From Kiloniella spongiae (GTDB taxonomy: Bacteria; Pseudomonadota; Alphaproteobacteria; Kiloniellales; Kiloniellaceae): a stretch of DNA of 64,000 nt. How positions within the stretch are numbered: position 1 is the first letter of the stretch; each line of letters begins with the position of its first letter. The notes under the pieces are model-generated. The model did no database searches. It was not told the origin of the DNA and saw only the letters and a list, made by a program, of their open reading frames with translations. Below, piece by piece: positions 19,518 through 29,016 of this stretch. A program made the translations under genes and the position numbers. Where the stretch lies: assembly GCF_001026905.1 (NCBI RefSeq), contig NZ_LAQL01000006.1, positions 62,001-126,000 of the forward strand, written 5' to 3'.

Positions 19518-21001
19518 GCCTAGCACAGAAACTTTACATCAATGGCGAGTGGCGCGATGGCAAGGGGAGTGTCCTTTCCTCTACCAACCCTGCAAACAAC
19601 GAAGTCATCTGGCAAGCGGCCTCAGCAACAGCAGAGGATGTAAACGATGCCATTATCGCGGCACATTCTGCGCTGCGTGGATGGGCGCTTGCCTCATTAG
19701 ACAGTCGCATTGAAATCATCACAAAATACCGGGATCTCCTCAAAGAGCGTCAGGAAGATATCGCTGTTGCAATCGCAATGGAAACTGGCAAACCGCTTTG
19801 GGAAACCAAAACCGAAGCCGCCGCAATGATTGGCAAAGTTGCCCTCTCTCTCGACGCCTTTGAAAAGCGTACTGGCGACCATGAGAATCAAATGGGCGAA
19901 GGTCTGAAAGCAACTCTGCGTCACAAACCTCATGGCGTTGTCGCCGTATTCGGCCCCTATAATTTTCCAGGCCACCTTCCAAACGGTCACATCGTCCCGT
20001 CTTTGATTGCCGGGAATACCATCGTCTTCAAACCCAGTGACCTGACCCCGATGGTTGCCGAGGTTATGATGCAGGCATGGCATGATGCCGGATTACCTGC
20101 TGGTGTTCTCAATCTGGTGCAAGGTGCCAAGGAAACGGGTATCGCTCTTGCCGGACACGACGGCATTGATGGCCTGTTCTTTACTGGTAGCTCTGCAACA
20201 GGTGAACTCCTACACCGCCAATATGCAGGTAAGACAGGTAAAATTCTGGCTCTGGAAATGGGCGGAAACAATCCGCTGGTTGTTCTGGAAGCAAGCGATC
20301 ACAAAGCGGCTGCGTATCACACTATACAGTCGGCCTATGTCACCTCGGGGCAACGTTGCACCTGTTCTCGCAGGTTGATCGTCCCAACGGGGACAGAAGG
20401 CGACCAGTTTATCGAAACACTGTCTTCACAAATCGATGGCATCAAAGTCGGACAGGATGATCAGGAAAATCCGCCCTTTATGGGATCTTTGATTTCCAAC
20501 GCCGCAGCAGACGGCATTCTGGCCGCACAGGAAAATCTTGAGAAATTGGGTGGTAAAGTTATCAAGCGCCTGGAACGACTTTATGACGGCAAGCCATTTT
20601 TAACGCCCGGTCTTATCGATGTAACGTCCATTAAAGATCTTCCCGACGAAGAATACTTTGGGCCCCTCCTTCAGATCATCCGCGTTGCTGATTTTGACGA
20701 AGCCATTGCTGTCGCTAACAACACCCGCTTTGGCCTTTCGGCTGGTATTTTAACCGACAACAAAGACCTTTGGGAAAAATTCTGGGTCGAAAGTCGTGCC
20801 GGTATCGTCAACTGGAACCGTCCACTGACAGGCGCTAGCGGATCAGCACCTTTTGGGGGTGTCGGCGCCAGTGGCAATCATCGCCCAAGTGCTTTCTATG
20901 CCGCAGATTATGCCGCCTATCCTGTTGCTTCTCTCGAGGCCGATACGCTTAACGTGCCTGCGCAGCTAACACCCGGCATCACCCTAAAAGATCAAGGATA
21001 A
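19514..21001 (+). CDS. astD: Succinylglutamate-semialdehyde dehydrogenase
   Basis: NAD-dependent aldehyde dehydrogenase that oxidises N-succinylglutamate semialdehyde to N-succinylglutamate (AST step 4). Start ATG at 19514, overlapping the astA stop as ATGA; 495 residues. Catalytic C282 in SGQRCTC, general base E248 in LEMGG, K173 in VFKPSD, and the AstD-typical [15 protein letters not shown]. The coupling with astA implies tight co-translation. Confidence 0.95.
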   Translation: MSLAQKLYINGEWRDGKGSVLSSTNPANNEVIWQAASATAEDVNDAIIAAHSALRGWALASLDSRIEIITKYRDLLKERQEDIAVAIAMETGKPLWETKTEAAAMIGKVALSLDAFEKRTGDHENQMGEGLKATLRHKPHGVVAVFGPYNFPGHLPNGHIVPSLIAGNTIVFKPSDLTPMVAEVMMQAWHDAGLPAGVLNLVQGAKETGIALAGHDGIDGLFFTGSSATGELLHRQYAGKTGKILALEMGGNNPLVVLEASDHKAAAYHTIQSAYVTSGQRCTCSRRLIVPTGTEGDQFIETLSSQIDGIKVGQDDQENPPFMGSLISNAAADGILAAQENLEKLGGKVIKRLERLYDGKPFLTPGLIDVTSIKDLPDEEYFGPLLQIIRVADFDEAIAVANNTRFGLSAGILTDNKDLWEKFWVESRAGIVNWNRPLTGASGSAPFGGVGASGNHRPSAFYAADYAAYPVASLEADTLNVPAQLTPGITLKDQG

Positions 21002-21005
21002 GCCG

Positions 21006-22355
21006 ATGACTTATTACGAGGTTAACTTTGACGGCCTTGTGGGCCCGACACATAACTTTGCGGGCCTTTCCTATGGCAACATAGCATCCGATAAGTCAGC
21101 CAAAGGAACTTCAAGTCCCAAAGGTGCTGCCTTGCAAGGGTTGGAGAAAATGAAGGCCTTGGCAGATATGGGCATGAAGCAGGGTGTTTTACCGCCGCAG
21201 GAACGCCCTCATCTGCCAACGCTTCGCGGCTTGGGTTACAGAGGCAACGAAAGCGATATCCTCACGAAAGCGGCAGAGGAAAACCCGGCTCTCTTTGCAG
21301 GCACCTGTTCTGCCTCTTCAATGTGGGTTGCAAATGCAGGTACGGTATCGCCACGCCCGGATACAAAGGACGGCAGAACACACTTCACCCCTGCAAATCT
21401 GATCTCGATGTTTCATCGTTCCATCGAGCACCCGACAACCGGGCGTACATTGCAGACCATCTTTGCCGATGAAAGCCGCTTTGCCCATCATCCTGCCCTG
21501 CACGGTAGCCATCACTTTGGGGACGAAGGCGCTGCAAACCATACTCGCTTTTGTGACAACTATGGTGATCCCGGTGTCGAGTTCTTTGTCTATGGTGTTG
21601 AAGCCCTACGTAAAGGCGCACCCGGTCCAAAAAAATTCCCGGCCCGGCAAACATTGGAAGCCTGTCAGGCTGTTGCCCGTCTCCACGGCCTATCCGAAGA
21701 CCGGGTCGTCTATGCACAGCAAAATCCCGATGTGATTGATCAAGGTGTGTTCCATAACGATGTTATTTCGGTTGGCAATGGACGTGTTCTGTTCCACCAC
21801 GAGAAAGCTTTCCTCAATACCGATACTGTGAAAGAAGAGCTCAACAGAAAACTGCCAAACGGCGATATGATTTTTGTCGAGGTACCCGATAATCAGGTCT
21901 CTGTTGAAGATGCTGTGCAAAGTTACCTCTTCAACAGCCAGCTAATTTTACCTTCAGGCAGTGGCAGTAACGCCATGACACTGATCGCGCCTATTGAGTG
22001 TCAGGAAAATCCACGGGTAAAAAAATATCTGGAGGATCTTGTTCAACAAGACGGTGCCATCAGCAATGTCGAATTCTTCAACCTTCGCCAGTCCATGAAA
22101 AATGGTGGCGGTCCTGCATGCCTTAGATTGCGTGTTGTCCTCAGTGATGATGATTTAAGCAATCTGGGCGCACGTGTCCTGCTTGATGACGCACTTTACG
22201 AAGATCTAAAGGCATGGGTTTCCAGACACTATCGAGATGAACTTTCACCCGATGATATCAAAGACCCTGCGCTTCTACATGAAGTGCGTACAGCACTTGA
22301 AGAATTGACCGACATTTTAAATCTCGGAAAACTTTACGATTTCCAGCGGGCTTAA
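21006..22355 (+). CDS. astB: N-succinylarginine dihydrolase
   Basis: AST step 2: hydrolyses N2-succinylarginine to succinylornithine, two ammonia and CO2. 449 residues of the amidinotransferase-like pentein fold, with the family-defining start [19 protein letters not shown], then [12 protein letters not shown] with active-site His, [12 protein letters not shown] and [11 protein letters not shown] carrying the nucleophilic Cys near the C-terminus. AAGGA lies just before the ATG and only four bases separate it from astD. Last gene of the operon; a strong terminator follows. Confidence 0.96.
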   Translation: MTYYEVNFDGLVGPTHNFAGLSYGNIASDKSAKGTSSPKGAALQGLEKMKALADMGMKQGVLPPQERPHLPTLRGLGYRGNESDILTKAAEENPALFAGTCSASSMWVANAGTVSPRPDTKDGRTHFTPANLISMFHRSIEHPTTGRTLQTIFADESRFAHHPALHGSHHFGDEGAANHTRFCDNYGDPGVEFFVYGVEALRKGAPGPKKFPARQTLEACQAVARLHGLSEDRVVYAQQNPDVIDQGVFHNDVISVGNGRVLFHHEKAFLNTDTVKEELNRKLPNGDMIFVEVPDNQVSVEDAVQSYLFNSQLILPSGSGSNAMTLIAPIECQENPRVKKYLEDLVQQDGAISNVEFFNLRQSMKNGGGPACLRLRVVLSDDDLSNLGARVLLDDALYEDLKAWVSRHYRDELSPDDIKDPALLHEVRTALEELTDILNLGKLYDFQRA

Positions 22356-22387
22356 GTCGGATTCCCGTCCTGGCTTAAGCTTCTTTT

Positions 22388-22424
22388 ATCCCGAGTGATC
22401 ACCGTATCACTCGGGATCTTTTTT
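22388..22424 (+). terminator. Rho-independent terminator of the AST operon
   Basis: Perfect 12-bp stem ATCCCGAGTGAT (22388-22399) and ATCACTCGGGAT (22406-22417) with a 6-base loop, followed by CTTTTTT. It lies 33 bp behind the astB stop. On the minus strand no T-run follows, so it does not serve the convergent cfa gene. Confidence 0.93.
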
Positions 22425-22479
22425 GACGCTTCGCGCCATGTACAATTTCAAGGCTAGTCTTTTCCAAAGTAGGGTGATC

Positions 22480-23790
22480 CTAACCATGGCCTTTTTCGTA
22501 GAGATCAGATCGTGTTGGGGGCATCCCGGAAAGCCCTTTGGTTCTTTTGGTCGCAACGGTTTGGAAAATATTCAGTGTCCCCCGTGTGAAGGCTAAGGAT
22601 ACCCCGGTGAGATAAAGCACCCAGAGGCGGTAGCGTTCTTCACCAGCTTCTGCAATCGCTTCCTCTCTTCTCTCGATCAAACGACGTGCCCACAGCTCTG
22701 TTGTTCTGGCGTAATGCTCGCGCCATGCTTCGACGTCATGAACCTCGAAACCATGTGCTTCAAGATTTCTCGCGGTCATACCGATATGATCAACTTCCGC
22801 GCCCGGGAAAATGTATTTGAGCATAGAGTTATATTCAGGACGTTTTCGATTGAACTTCGCATCGCTGGTTTTTCCTCTGCGGGTAATCGCGTGATGCAAA
22901 TAAATTCCGCGCAGTTCCAAAAGGCGGTTAACCGTCAGATAATATTCCCGGTGATTCTCTATCCCGACATGTTCAAACATGCCTATGGACGAAATTTTAT
23001 CAAAGGTTCCCTCTAACAAGCGAAAATCCTTGAGCTCAACCGATACTTTGTCTTCAAGGCCCTTTTCTTTAATACGCTGTTTTGCCAGGGCCAACTGTTC
23101 TTCAGACAAAGTAACCCCGACAGCGGTAACGCCATAGTGTGTTGCCGCATGGCAGATCAATGCCCCCCACCCACAGCCAATATCCAGCAAGCGGTCCCCT
23201 GGTTTCAAACGTAACTTCCGACAGATCATATCCAGCTTGTCACGCTGTGCTTGCGCAAGATCATTGGACCAATCCGTAAAATACCCACAGGTGTAAACCA
23301 TCTCAGGATCAAGAAAGAGTTCATAAAATTTGTTCGAAACATCATAGTGATAGGCAATATCGTTTTGCTTGCTTCCTCTACCAGACGTCTCGCCCTGTCC
23401 GTCCAGTTGGATGTTTTGTTGATCCGTTCGTGTAAAGAGAAGGGGAAAGAGGTTTCGCAGTAACAGGCTCTTATTCAGGCTTTTAAGGAGGTTCTTGGTT
23501 TTGCCCTTTGGGCGACGTTCAGCAAGGTCAAAAAGCGTGCCCCCGCGAATATCCAACCCACCTGAAAGATAGAGATCAATAACCGTCTTTAGCTTTGGCC
23601 GTCTGAGTAATTTTGTTAAAACTGTCCTATCTGTCAGCGCCAGACGCAGATTATTCTTGTCATCATCAGAGGGTGGAATAAGAGAGCCATCCCAAAGCTG
23701 AAAAGAGAAATCCAACCCAAGTTTTTCATGAAGGTGAGAAAGCGCTTTCCGAACACTTTCCAACGAGCGGTCCTGCCCCATAACAGACAT
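22480..23790 (-). CDS. cfa: Cyclopropane-fatty-acyl-phospholipid synthase
   Basis: SAM-dependent methylase that converts cis-unsaturated acyl chains of membrane phospholipids to cyclopropane chains. Start ATG at 23790, six bases behind AAAGGA; a GTG one codon upstream is less likely. 436 residues: an N-terminal lipid-binding region to about 130, then AYHYDVSNKFYELFLDPEMVYTCGYF, the SAM motif LLDIGCGWGALI and the C-terminal YIFPGAE region. Convergent with astB; about 360 bp of non-coding DNA lies upstream. Confidence 0.93.
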   Translation of the reverse strand: MSVMGQDRSLESVRKALSHLHEKLGLDFSFQLWDGSLIPPSDDDKNNLRLALTDRTVLTKLLRRPKLKTVIDLYLSGGLDIRGGTLFDLAERRPKGKTKNLLKSLNKSLLLRNLFPLLFTRTDQQNIQLDGQGETSGRGSKQNDIAYHYDVSNKFYELFLDPEMVYTCGYFTDWSNDLAQAQRDKLDMICRKLRLKPGDRLLDIGCGWGALICHAATHYGVTAVGVTLSEEQLALAKQRIKEKGLEDKVSVELKDFRLLEGTFDKISSIGMFEHVGIENHREYYLTVNRLLELRGIYLHHAITRRGKTSDAKFNRKRPEYNSMLKYIFPGAEVDHIGMTARNLEAHGFEVHDVEAWREHYARTTELWARRLIERREEAIAEAGEERYRLWVLYLTGVSLAFTRGTLNIFQTVATKRTKGLSGMPPTRSDLYEKGHG

Positions 23791-24151
23791 CACTAATCCT
23801 TTGATAAATCAAACAAGATTGCACCGCACTCACCAGAAGCTTACTCAAGCCTATGACGAGACGCAAATACTCCGTCAGATATGAATCAAAATAGAACGAA
23901 CCAATAACAAAAAGGCGATATCATCAGTACATGTTTAATCTCTAAGTGCATTCAATAAGCACAGATAAAGAGATACGGGGTCGACTTGTAATTTGCTTTA
24001 CAACGTCCTATTTAGCTCCAAAGAAATGCCATTCTAAGGCAGGAAAGAACTTCGAGGTAATCGCTTGGCTTGAATCTACACAGGCAGATATGTAGTCTGT
24101 TCTTAATTCAATGTTGCTAGCAACCTCCCAACCGATTGAGATGTGTTTACG
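23791..24151. other. cfa-yggT divergent intergenic region
   Basis: 361 bp without a gene between two divergently transcribed genes. It presumably holds both promoters. I see no strong hairpin, repeat or RNA gene in it. Confidence 0.5.
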
Positions 24152-24451
24152 ATGGATATTATTCTGGGGCCTTTGATCACTGTACTTGTTATTGCACTCG
24201 ATCTCTTTAAATGGGCCGTTATTATCTCGGCTATTTTAAGCTGGCTCGTTGCTTTCAACGTGATCAATACCCAAAACCAGTTTGTCAGCATGGTCGGGGA
24301 ATTCCTGTGGCGCCTGACCGAACCGGCACTTCGCCCGATCAGAAGCATAATCCCCAGTATCGGAGGCATGGACCTATCCCCGATCGTTCTTTTACTTATC
24401 ATCATATTCCTACAGAATGTGCTGATTAACCTCCGCATCAGCTTTGCTTAG
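24152..24451 (+). CDS. YggT family membrane protein
   Basis: 99-residue inner-membrane protein of the YggT family (PF02325). Two hydrophobic stretches, one near the N-terminus (ILGPLITVLVIALDLFKWAVI) and one at the C-terminus (LSPIVLLLIIIFLQNVL), flank the family-typical WRLTEPALRPIRSIIP loop. Start taken at the ATG; a GTG three codons upstream (24143) is in frame. The molecular role is not firmly established in the family. It is followed after 42 bp by the nicotinamidase gene. Confidence 0.88.
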   Translation: MDIILGPLITVLVIALDLFKWAVIISAILSWLVAFNVINTQNQFVSMVGEFLWRLTEPALRPIRSIIPSIGGMDLSPIVLLLIIIFLQNVLINLRISFA

Positions 24452-24493
24452 AACAGCTTAAATCTGACTTTTAAACAAAGAAGGTATCGCACA

Positions 24494-25129
24494 ATGTCAC
24501 ATTCTCTCAATTTGAGTAGTCGCGATGCCCTCTTGATCATCGACCTACAAAACGATTTTTGCACTGGTGGCGCCTTGGCTGTGCCAGAAGGCGAGGCCAT
24601 CGTGCCTGTTGTGAACAAGCTGATTGACCGCTTTCCCCACGCACTTGCAACACAGGATTGGCACCCGGAAGGACACTTGTCTTTTGCCTCATCTCACGAA
24701 GGGCAAGCCCCCTACGGAACAGTTGAACTCAGTTATGGTGAACAGGTTCTCTGGCCAGATCATTGCGTTCAGGGGGAAGACGGCTCAACACTGCACAGCG
24801 ATCTGAATAAAAATACGCTGGAACTGATATTACGCAAAGGCTTTCGCAGAGAAATTGATTCCTATTCCGCCTTTTTCGAAAATGATAAAACAACCTCGAC
24901 CGGCCTCACCGGGTATTTAAAAGAACGCCAGATAGAACGAGTCTTTCTCTGCGGTCTTGCAACTGACTTTTGTGTGTACTATTCAGCAATAGATGCCATC
25001 AAGCAGGGGTTCGAAACCTTTGTAATTGCCGATGCCTGTCGAGCAATTGATTTGGACGGATCATTGGCTAAGGCCATGACTCACATGCGAGAATCAGGTG
25101 TTGAAATCCTGAGTTCAGACGAGCTTTAA
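24494..25129 (+). CDS. pncA: Nicotinamidase / isochorismatase-fold amidohydrolase
   Basis: Deamidates nicotinamide to nicotinate in NAD salvage. 211 residues. The catalytic triad is D17 (IIDLQNDF), K115 (LRKGF) and C160 (GLATDFC); metal ligands D55, H57 and H61 lie in the nicotinamidase-specific QDWHPEGHLSFAS. This metal site separates it from general isochorismatase hydrolases. AAGGTATCGC precedes the ATG. Confidence 0.94.
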   Translation: MSHSLNLSSRDALLIIDLQNDFCTGGALAVPEGEAIVPVVNKLIDRFPHALATQDWHPEGHLSFASSHEGQAPYGTVELSYGEQVLWPDHCVQGEDGSTLHSDLNKNTLELILRKGFRREIDSYSAFFENDKTTSTGLTGYLKERQIERVFLCGLATDFCVYYSAIDAIKQGFETFVIADACRAIDLDGSLAKAMTHMRESGVEILSSDEL

Positions 25130-25296
25130 CCGGATTATCCGATCAGTCAATTCGCGATTCAAAACAGAAAGCCTATCCTGCCTTGCGATAAGTCATTGCA
25201 TCGCCAGACCTAAAGCCATAAAACCACGAAAACAGAAGTCAGAATTGCCTATGCTTTATCCTAGTTCAAACAGGATTTATTTGGCTTATGACCCCA

Positions 25297-25330
25297 ATAA
25301 AATTGACATTGGGATAAAATTGACACTGGG
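25297..25330 (+). repeat. 17-bp tandem duplication upstream of folD
   Basis: ATAAAATTGACATTGGG at 25297-25313 is repeated directly as ATAAAATTGACACTGGG at 25314-25330, with one difference. Each copy carries TTGACA, a perfect -35 hexamer, so a promoter element may have been doubled. It ends 17 bp before the folD ATG. Confidence 0.9.
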
Positions 25331-25347
25331 ATCAATCAAGGAGACCT

Positions 25348-26250
25348 ATGATGTCCACTGCGACAATTATTGATGGTAGAAAATTTTCCGCTACCCTTCG
25401 TGGCCGTATTGCAGAAGAAGTAACTCGCCTGAAAAACGATCATGACCTAACACCTGGTCTTGCCGTTGTTCTGGTTGGTGAAGACCCTGCCAGTCAGGTT
25501 TATGTTCGTAGTAAAGGCAAACAGACCCTTGAAGCAGGTATGAATTCTTACGAGCACAAAATGTCCGCTGAAACAACTCAGGAAGAGCTTTTGGCGAAAG
25601 TTGAAGAGCTCAACAACGATCCTGCTGTTCATGGTATTCTTGTTCAGTTACCTGTTCCTGATCATATTGATGACCACGCAATCATTAATGCCATTGATCC
25701 AAACAAAGACGTTGATGGCTTCCACGTGATCAACTCTGGCCGTTTGGCAACTGGCGCACGTGGCGCAAGCGCCCCGATGATCCCTTGCACACCACTTGGT
25801 TCTATCATGCTGTTAAAAGACCATCTTGGTGATCTCTCTGGCAAAACAGCCGTAGTTGTTGGCCGTTCCAACATCGTTGGCAAGCCAATGGCTCAGCTTC
25901 TGCTTCAGGAAAGCTGTACTGTAACCATCGCGCACAGCCGCACCAAAGATCTTCCAGACGTTGTTCGTCAGGCTGATATTGTTGTTGCCGCTGTTGGACG
26001 TCCTGAAATGGTCAAAGGTGACTGGATCAAACCTGGCGCGACCGTTATCGACGTTGGAATTAACCGCATTGAAATTGATGGCAAAAACAAACTCGTAGGC
26101 GACGTTGCAACAGCAGAAGCAATGGAACACGCCGGTGCAATCACACCGGTTCCAGGTGGCGTTGGCCCGATGACAATTGCATGTCTGCTTGCCAACACAC
26201 TGACCGCTGCCAGTCGTCAAAACGGGCTGAAAGAGCCTAATCTTCTCTAA
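25348..26250 (+). CDS. folD: Bifunctional methylene-THF dehydrogenase/methenyl-THF cyclohydrolase
   Basis: Interconverts 5,10-methylene-, methenyl- and 10-formyl-tetrahydrofolate using NADP. 300 residues. The catalytic lysine lies in [13 protein letters not shown], with [16 protein letters not shown], the NADP loop [11 protein letters not shown] and the C-terminal [11 protein letters not shown]. Two consecutive ATG codons (25348 and 25351) follow AAGGAG; spacing slightly favours the second. Codon use is smoother than in neighbouring genes, as expected for a well-expressed gene. Confidence 0.96.
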   Translation: MMSTATIIDGRKFSATLRGRIAEEVTRLKNDHDLTPGLAVVLVGEDPASQVYVRSKGKQTLEAGMNSYEHKMSAETTQEELLAKVEELNNDPAVHGILVQLPVPDHIDDHAIINAIDPNKDVDGFHVINSGRLATGARGASAPMIPCTPLGSIMLLKDHLGDLSGKTAVVVGRSNIVGKPMAQLLLQESCTVTIAHSRTKDLPDVVRQADIVVAAVGRPEMVKGDWIKPGATVIDVGINRIEIDGKNKLVGDVATAEAMEHAGAITPVPGGVGPMTIACLLANTLTAASRQNGLKEPNLL

Positions 26251-26275
26251 GTTTCGCGCTATCAAATAGCCATTA

Positions 26276-26311
26276 AAAAGCCCGGGACTGAGTAATCAGC
26301 CCCGGGCTTTT
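26276..26311 (+). terminator. Strong terminator between folD and the convergent DUF3253 gene
   Basis: AAAAGCCCGGG pairs with CCCGGGCTTTT; the stem continues inward through CTGA/TCAG across one A-C mismatch to a GTAA loop. A's on one side and T's on the other allow action in both directions, for folD on plus and for the minus-strand gene. Confidence 0.92.
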
Positions 26312-26373
26312 AGTTTCTTATCTTCGTTGGCGCTAAAAAAGCTAAGCCAAACGCATCATTTAAATCTTTCGAC

Positions 26374-26658
26374 TTAAGCAACCACAAGCTTGAACAACCC
26401 CTTAATCGGTGCCTTCGGGTCTGCCACTTCGCCTTTGCGAATAATGTTGATCCGACCTGTACGTGCCAAATGTAAAGCCTGCTGGCGTACAGCGGGGAGA
26501 TACTTGCGCCAGGCATCCGGGCGATCTTCTTTTTTTGCACGAGGCTTGTAATAAGCGCGCGCAAGAGCATCCGGGCTAACGGCATTCTCAGCCCCGTAGA
26601 GTTCCCCAAGGATAAAAATCGCAATCGGGTCGTCAGTTTTTTTCTTCTCGTCGCTCAT
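26374..26658 (-). CDS. DUF3253 family protein
   Basis: 94-residue cytoplasmic protein. The pattern VSPDALARAY ... WRKYLPAVRQQALHLARTGRINIIRKGE ... PIKGLFKL matches the small winged-helix-like DUF3253 family. A charged N-terminus (MSDEKKKTDD) precedes it. Function unknown. A separate small gene, convergent with folD; it shares the bidirectional terminator. Confidence 0.82.
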   Translation of the reverse strand: MSDEKKKTDDPIAIFILGELYGAENAVSPDALARAYYKPRAKKEDRPDAWRKYLPAVRQQALHLARTGRINIIRKGEVADPKAPIKGLFKLVVA

Positions 26659-26767
26659 ATCAATCTCTCTTCATAAGAATGGCGCCTTCACTAACGTGAA
26701 TCTCACCCGGGGGCAATGACAATCTGCATAGCCCGCCGCCTAGCTGCTTTGCGATTAAGGCATAGTA

Positions 26768-26801
26768 TATAGAGAGTTTATCAATATAGAGAGTTTATCA
26801 A
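26768..26801 (-). repeat. 17-bp perfect tandem duplication at the end of tam
   Basis: TATAGAGAGTTTATCAA occurs twice with no gap or mismatch (26768-26784 and 26785-26801). The tam stop codon (26798-26800) falls inside the second copy, so duplication may have added a copy just behind the gene. Confidence 0.93.
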
Positions 26802-27577
26802 AGTTTCTTTTGGGCAACGATAAATAATCGTGGAAAAGTCAAAAGAACACAGCCATCGTTCAAGGGTTTATAAGCCTGTTTGATCTTGCCAAGATACTGT
26901 TCCAAATAGGCCTGTCTTTCTTCATCATTCAGTGGTGCGAGAAAAGGCCTGAGACCAGTAGATTTAACCCAATCGACAATAGCATCTGCATTCGGCAGAA
27001 CATGTTCATAACTGGTCCGCCAGATATCAACAATCTCGGATTGATCTGTGAGCCAATTATAATAGTCCGCACTACTGCCAATGGTTTCCCGCGATTTTAC
27101 TGCTTCCGACAGCTTCGCTGACCATGATCCTTCTGTTGCAGTCTCCCGCATCAGGGCATGGGTTGATTCTGATAGGTTATCGGGCATCTGCACGGCAAAA
27201 ATACCGCCATTGCTCAGGCATCTCATCAATCGTGGAAACAATTCGTGATGCCCGGTTACCCACTGAAGTGAGGCATTGGCAAAAATAACATCTACCTTTT
27301 CCAACGGATCCCAAGTCGCGATATCATCAAGAGAAAAAGCAAGATCAGGTAATCTCTTTTTCGCCTCATCCAGCATGTTTGGAGAAGAATCCACGCCAGA
27401 AATAACAGCAGACGGAAACCTTGCCTGCAAAAGCTCTGCTGAATTACCGGGACCACAGCCAAGATCAACAACCTTCTTTGGCTGATCAATGCTTACTCTG
27501 TTTAGTAACTCATAAGCTGGACGTGTCCTAAGATCTTCAAACTGAAGATACTGATCTGTGTTCCAGTCGGTTTTCAA
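26798..27577 (-). CDS. tam: Trans-aconitate 2-methyltransferase
   Basis: Class I SAM-dependent methyltransferase that esterifies trans-aconitate, a toxic by-product of the TCA cycle. 259 residues. The start WNTDQYLQFEDLRTRPAYELL and SAM motif VVDLGCGPGNSAELL match Tam, as do FANASLQWVTGH and GIFAVQMPDNL. The start codon is TTG at 27575-27577, seven bases behind GGGAG; the nearby ATG is out of frame and hits a stop after one codon. Tam identity rests on sequence pattern only. Confidence 0.88.
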   Translation of the reverse strand: MKTDWNTDQYLQFEDLRTRPAYELLNRVSIDQPKKVVDLGCGPGNSAELLQARFPSAVISGVDSSPNMLDEAKKRLPDLAFSLDDIATWDPLEKVDVIFANASLQWVTGHHELFPRLMRCLSNGGIFAVQMPDNLSESTHALMRETATEGSWSAKLSEAVKSRETIGSSADYYNWLTDQSEIVDIWRTSYEHVLPNADAIVDWVKSTGLRPFLAPLNDEERQAYLEQYLGKIKQAYKPLNDGCVLLTFPRLFIVAQKKL

Positions 27578-27595
27578 AACATTTCTCCCAAAAAC

Positions 27596-27624
27596 AAAAA
27601 GCCCCGCAATCGCAGGGCTTTTTT
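27596..27624 (-). terminator. Rho-independent terminator of argG
   Basis: In the minus-strand RNA GCCCTGC and GCGGGGC pair across a GATT loop (one U-G wobble), flanked by A's and followed by TTTTT. The wobble position would be a C-A mismatch on the plus strand, so the direction is that of argG. It lies about 20 bp behind the argG stop. Confidence 0.9.
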
Positions 27625-27645
27625 ATCTGAAAATCTATCACGAAA

Positions 27646-28848
27646 TTATCTTTGTTTATTCAACAGCTTCAACCGCAGGGCATTCAGCTTGATAAAGCCT
27701 TCTGCATCGCGCTGGTCATAAACAGTATCTTCTTCGAAGGTTACATGTTCAAGGCTATAGAGTGACTTCGCAGACTCACGTCCAGTAACAATCGCATTAC
27801 CTTTATAGAGAGACAAACGCACATTACCTTCTACATGCTCCTGTGACTTATCAATCATAGCCTGTAGCATTTCACGCTCTGGACTGAACCAGAAACCGTT
27901 ATAGATAAGCTCGGCATATTTCGGCATCAGTTCGTCTTTTAGATGCATTGCACCACGATCGAGCGTAATTGATTCGATCGCACGGTGTGCCGTCAGAAGA
28001 ATTGTGCCGCCTGGTGTTTCATAAATACCACGAGATTTCATGCCAACAAAGCGGCCTTCAACAAGGTCAAGACGTCCGATACCATTTGCACCGCCAAGTT
28101 CATTCAACTTGGTAAGAATTTCGGCAGGGGACATTTTTTGACCATTGATTCCAACGGCATCACCTTTTTTGAATTCAATGGTGATTTCAGTGGCTTCGTC
28201 CGGCGCATCCATTGGTGAAACAATGCGCTGATAAACATGTTCACCCGGCGCGACCCATGGATCTTCCATTTCCTTACCTTCTGAAGAGGTATGCAGAAGG
28301 TTGGCATCAACAGAAAACGGTGCTTCACCACGCTTGTCTTTCGCGATCGGAATTTGGTGTTTTTCGGCAAAATCGATCAACTTTGTACGAGATGTCAGAT
28401 CCCATTCGCGCCAAGGAGCGATAACCTTGATATCCGGGTTCAGCGCGTAGCAGCTTAGCTCGAAACGAACCTGGTCATTTCCTTTGCCCGTCGCACCGTG
28501 AGCAACAGCATCAGCACCTGTTTCTTCGGCAATCTCAATCAAACGCTTGGAAATCAGCGGACGAGCGATTGACGTTCCCAACAGATAAACGCCTTCGTAA
28601 ACAGCATTGGCGCGGAACATCGGGAAGACAAAATCGCTGACAAACTCTTCACGAACATCTTCGATATAAATATCTTTAACGCCACAAGCTTCTGCTTTTT
28701 TGCGTGCTGGTTCCAGCTCTTCACCCTGACCAAGATCAGCAGTGAAAGTCACAACTTCACAGTTATAGGTTTCCTGAAGCCATTTCAGGATAACTGAAGT
28801 ATCAAGTCCGCCTGAATAGGCAAGTACGACTTTTTTGATATCGCCCAT
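27646..28848 (-). CDS. argG: Argininosuccinate synthase
   Basis: Ligates citrulline and aspartate with ATP in arginine synthesis. 400 residues, the normal bacterial length. ATP-pyrophosphatase P-loop YSGGLDTS at about 11-18, then [29 protein letters not shown] and [17 protein letters not shown]. Alone in its transcription unit, with a dedicated terminator. Present in the same region as an arginine-degrading operon and an arginine exporter, but not linked to either by operon structure. Confidence 0.97.
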   Translation of the reverse strand: MGDIKKVVLAYSGGLDTSVILKWLQETYNCEVVTFTADLGQGEELEPARKKAEACGVKDIYIEDVREEFVSDFVFPMFRANAVYEGVYLLGTSIARPLISKRLIEIAEETGADAVAHGATGKGNDQVRFELSCYALNPDIKVIAPWREWDLTSRTKLIDFAEKHQIPIAKDKRGEAPFSVDANLLHTSSEGKEMEDPWVAPGEHVYQRIVSPMDAPDEATEITIEFKKGDAVGINGQKMSPAEILTKLNELGGANGIGRLDLVEGRFVGMKSRGIYETPGGTILLTAHRAIESITLDRGAMHLKDELMPKYAELIYNGFWFSPEREMLQAMIDKSQEHVEGNVRLSLYKGNAIVTGRESAKSLYSLEHVTFEEDTVYDQRDAEGFIKLNALRLKLLNKQR

Positions 28849-29016
28849 AAGAGTTCACGCCTCTGCAAATAGTGGCTATGCCGCAAGAAGGCATAAGTGC
28901 CGTTTTTCGGTAAATCTGCCGGGAGTATAGGTAAATCCTGATCCAGAGCAAGTATTGTCAGCAGGAATTACAGTGAAAACTGCAATTATTTTACCTAATC
29001 AAATTAGTCTATTTAC

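Noticed and set aside
21184-21735. Alternative frames inside astB
   Set aside because: Overlap the well-supported astB frame and encode low-similarity sequence.
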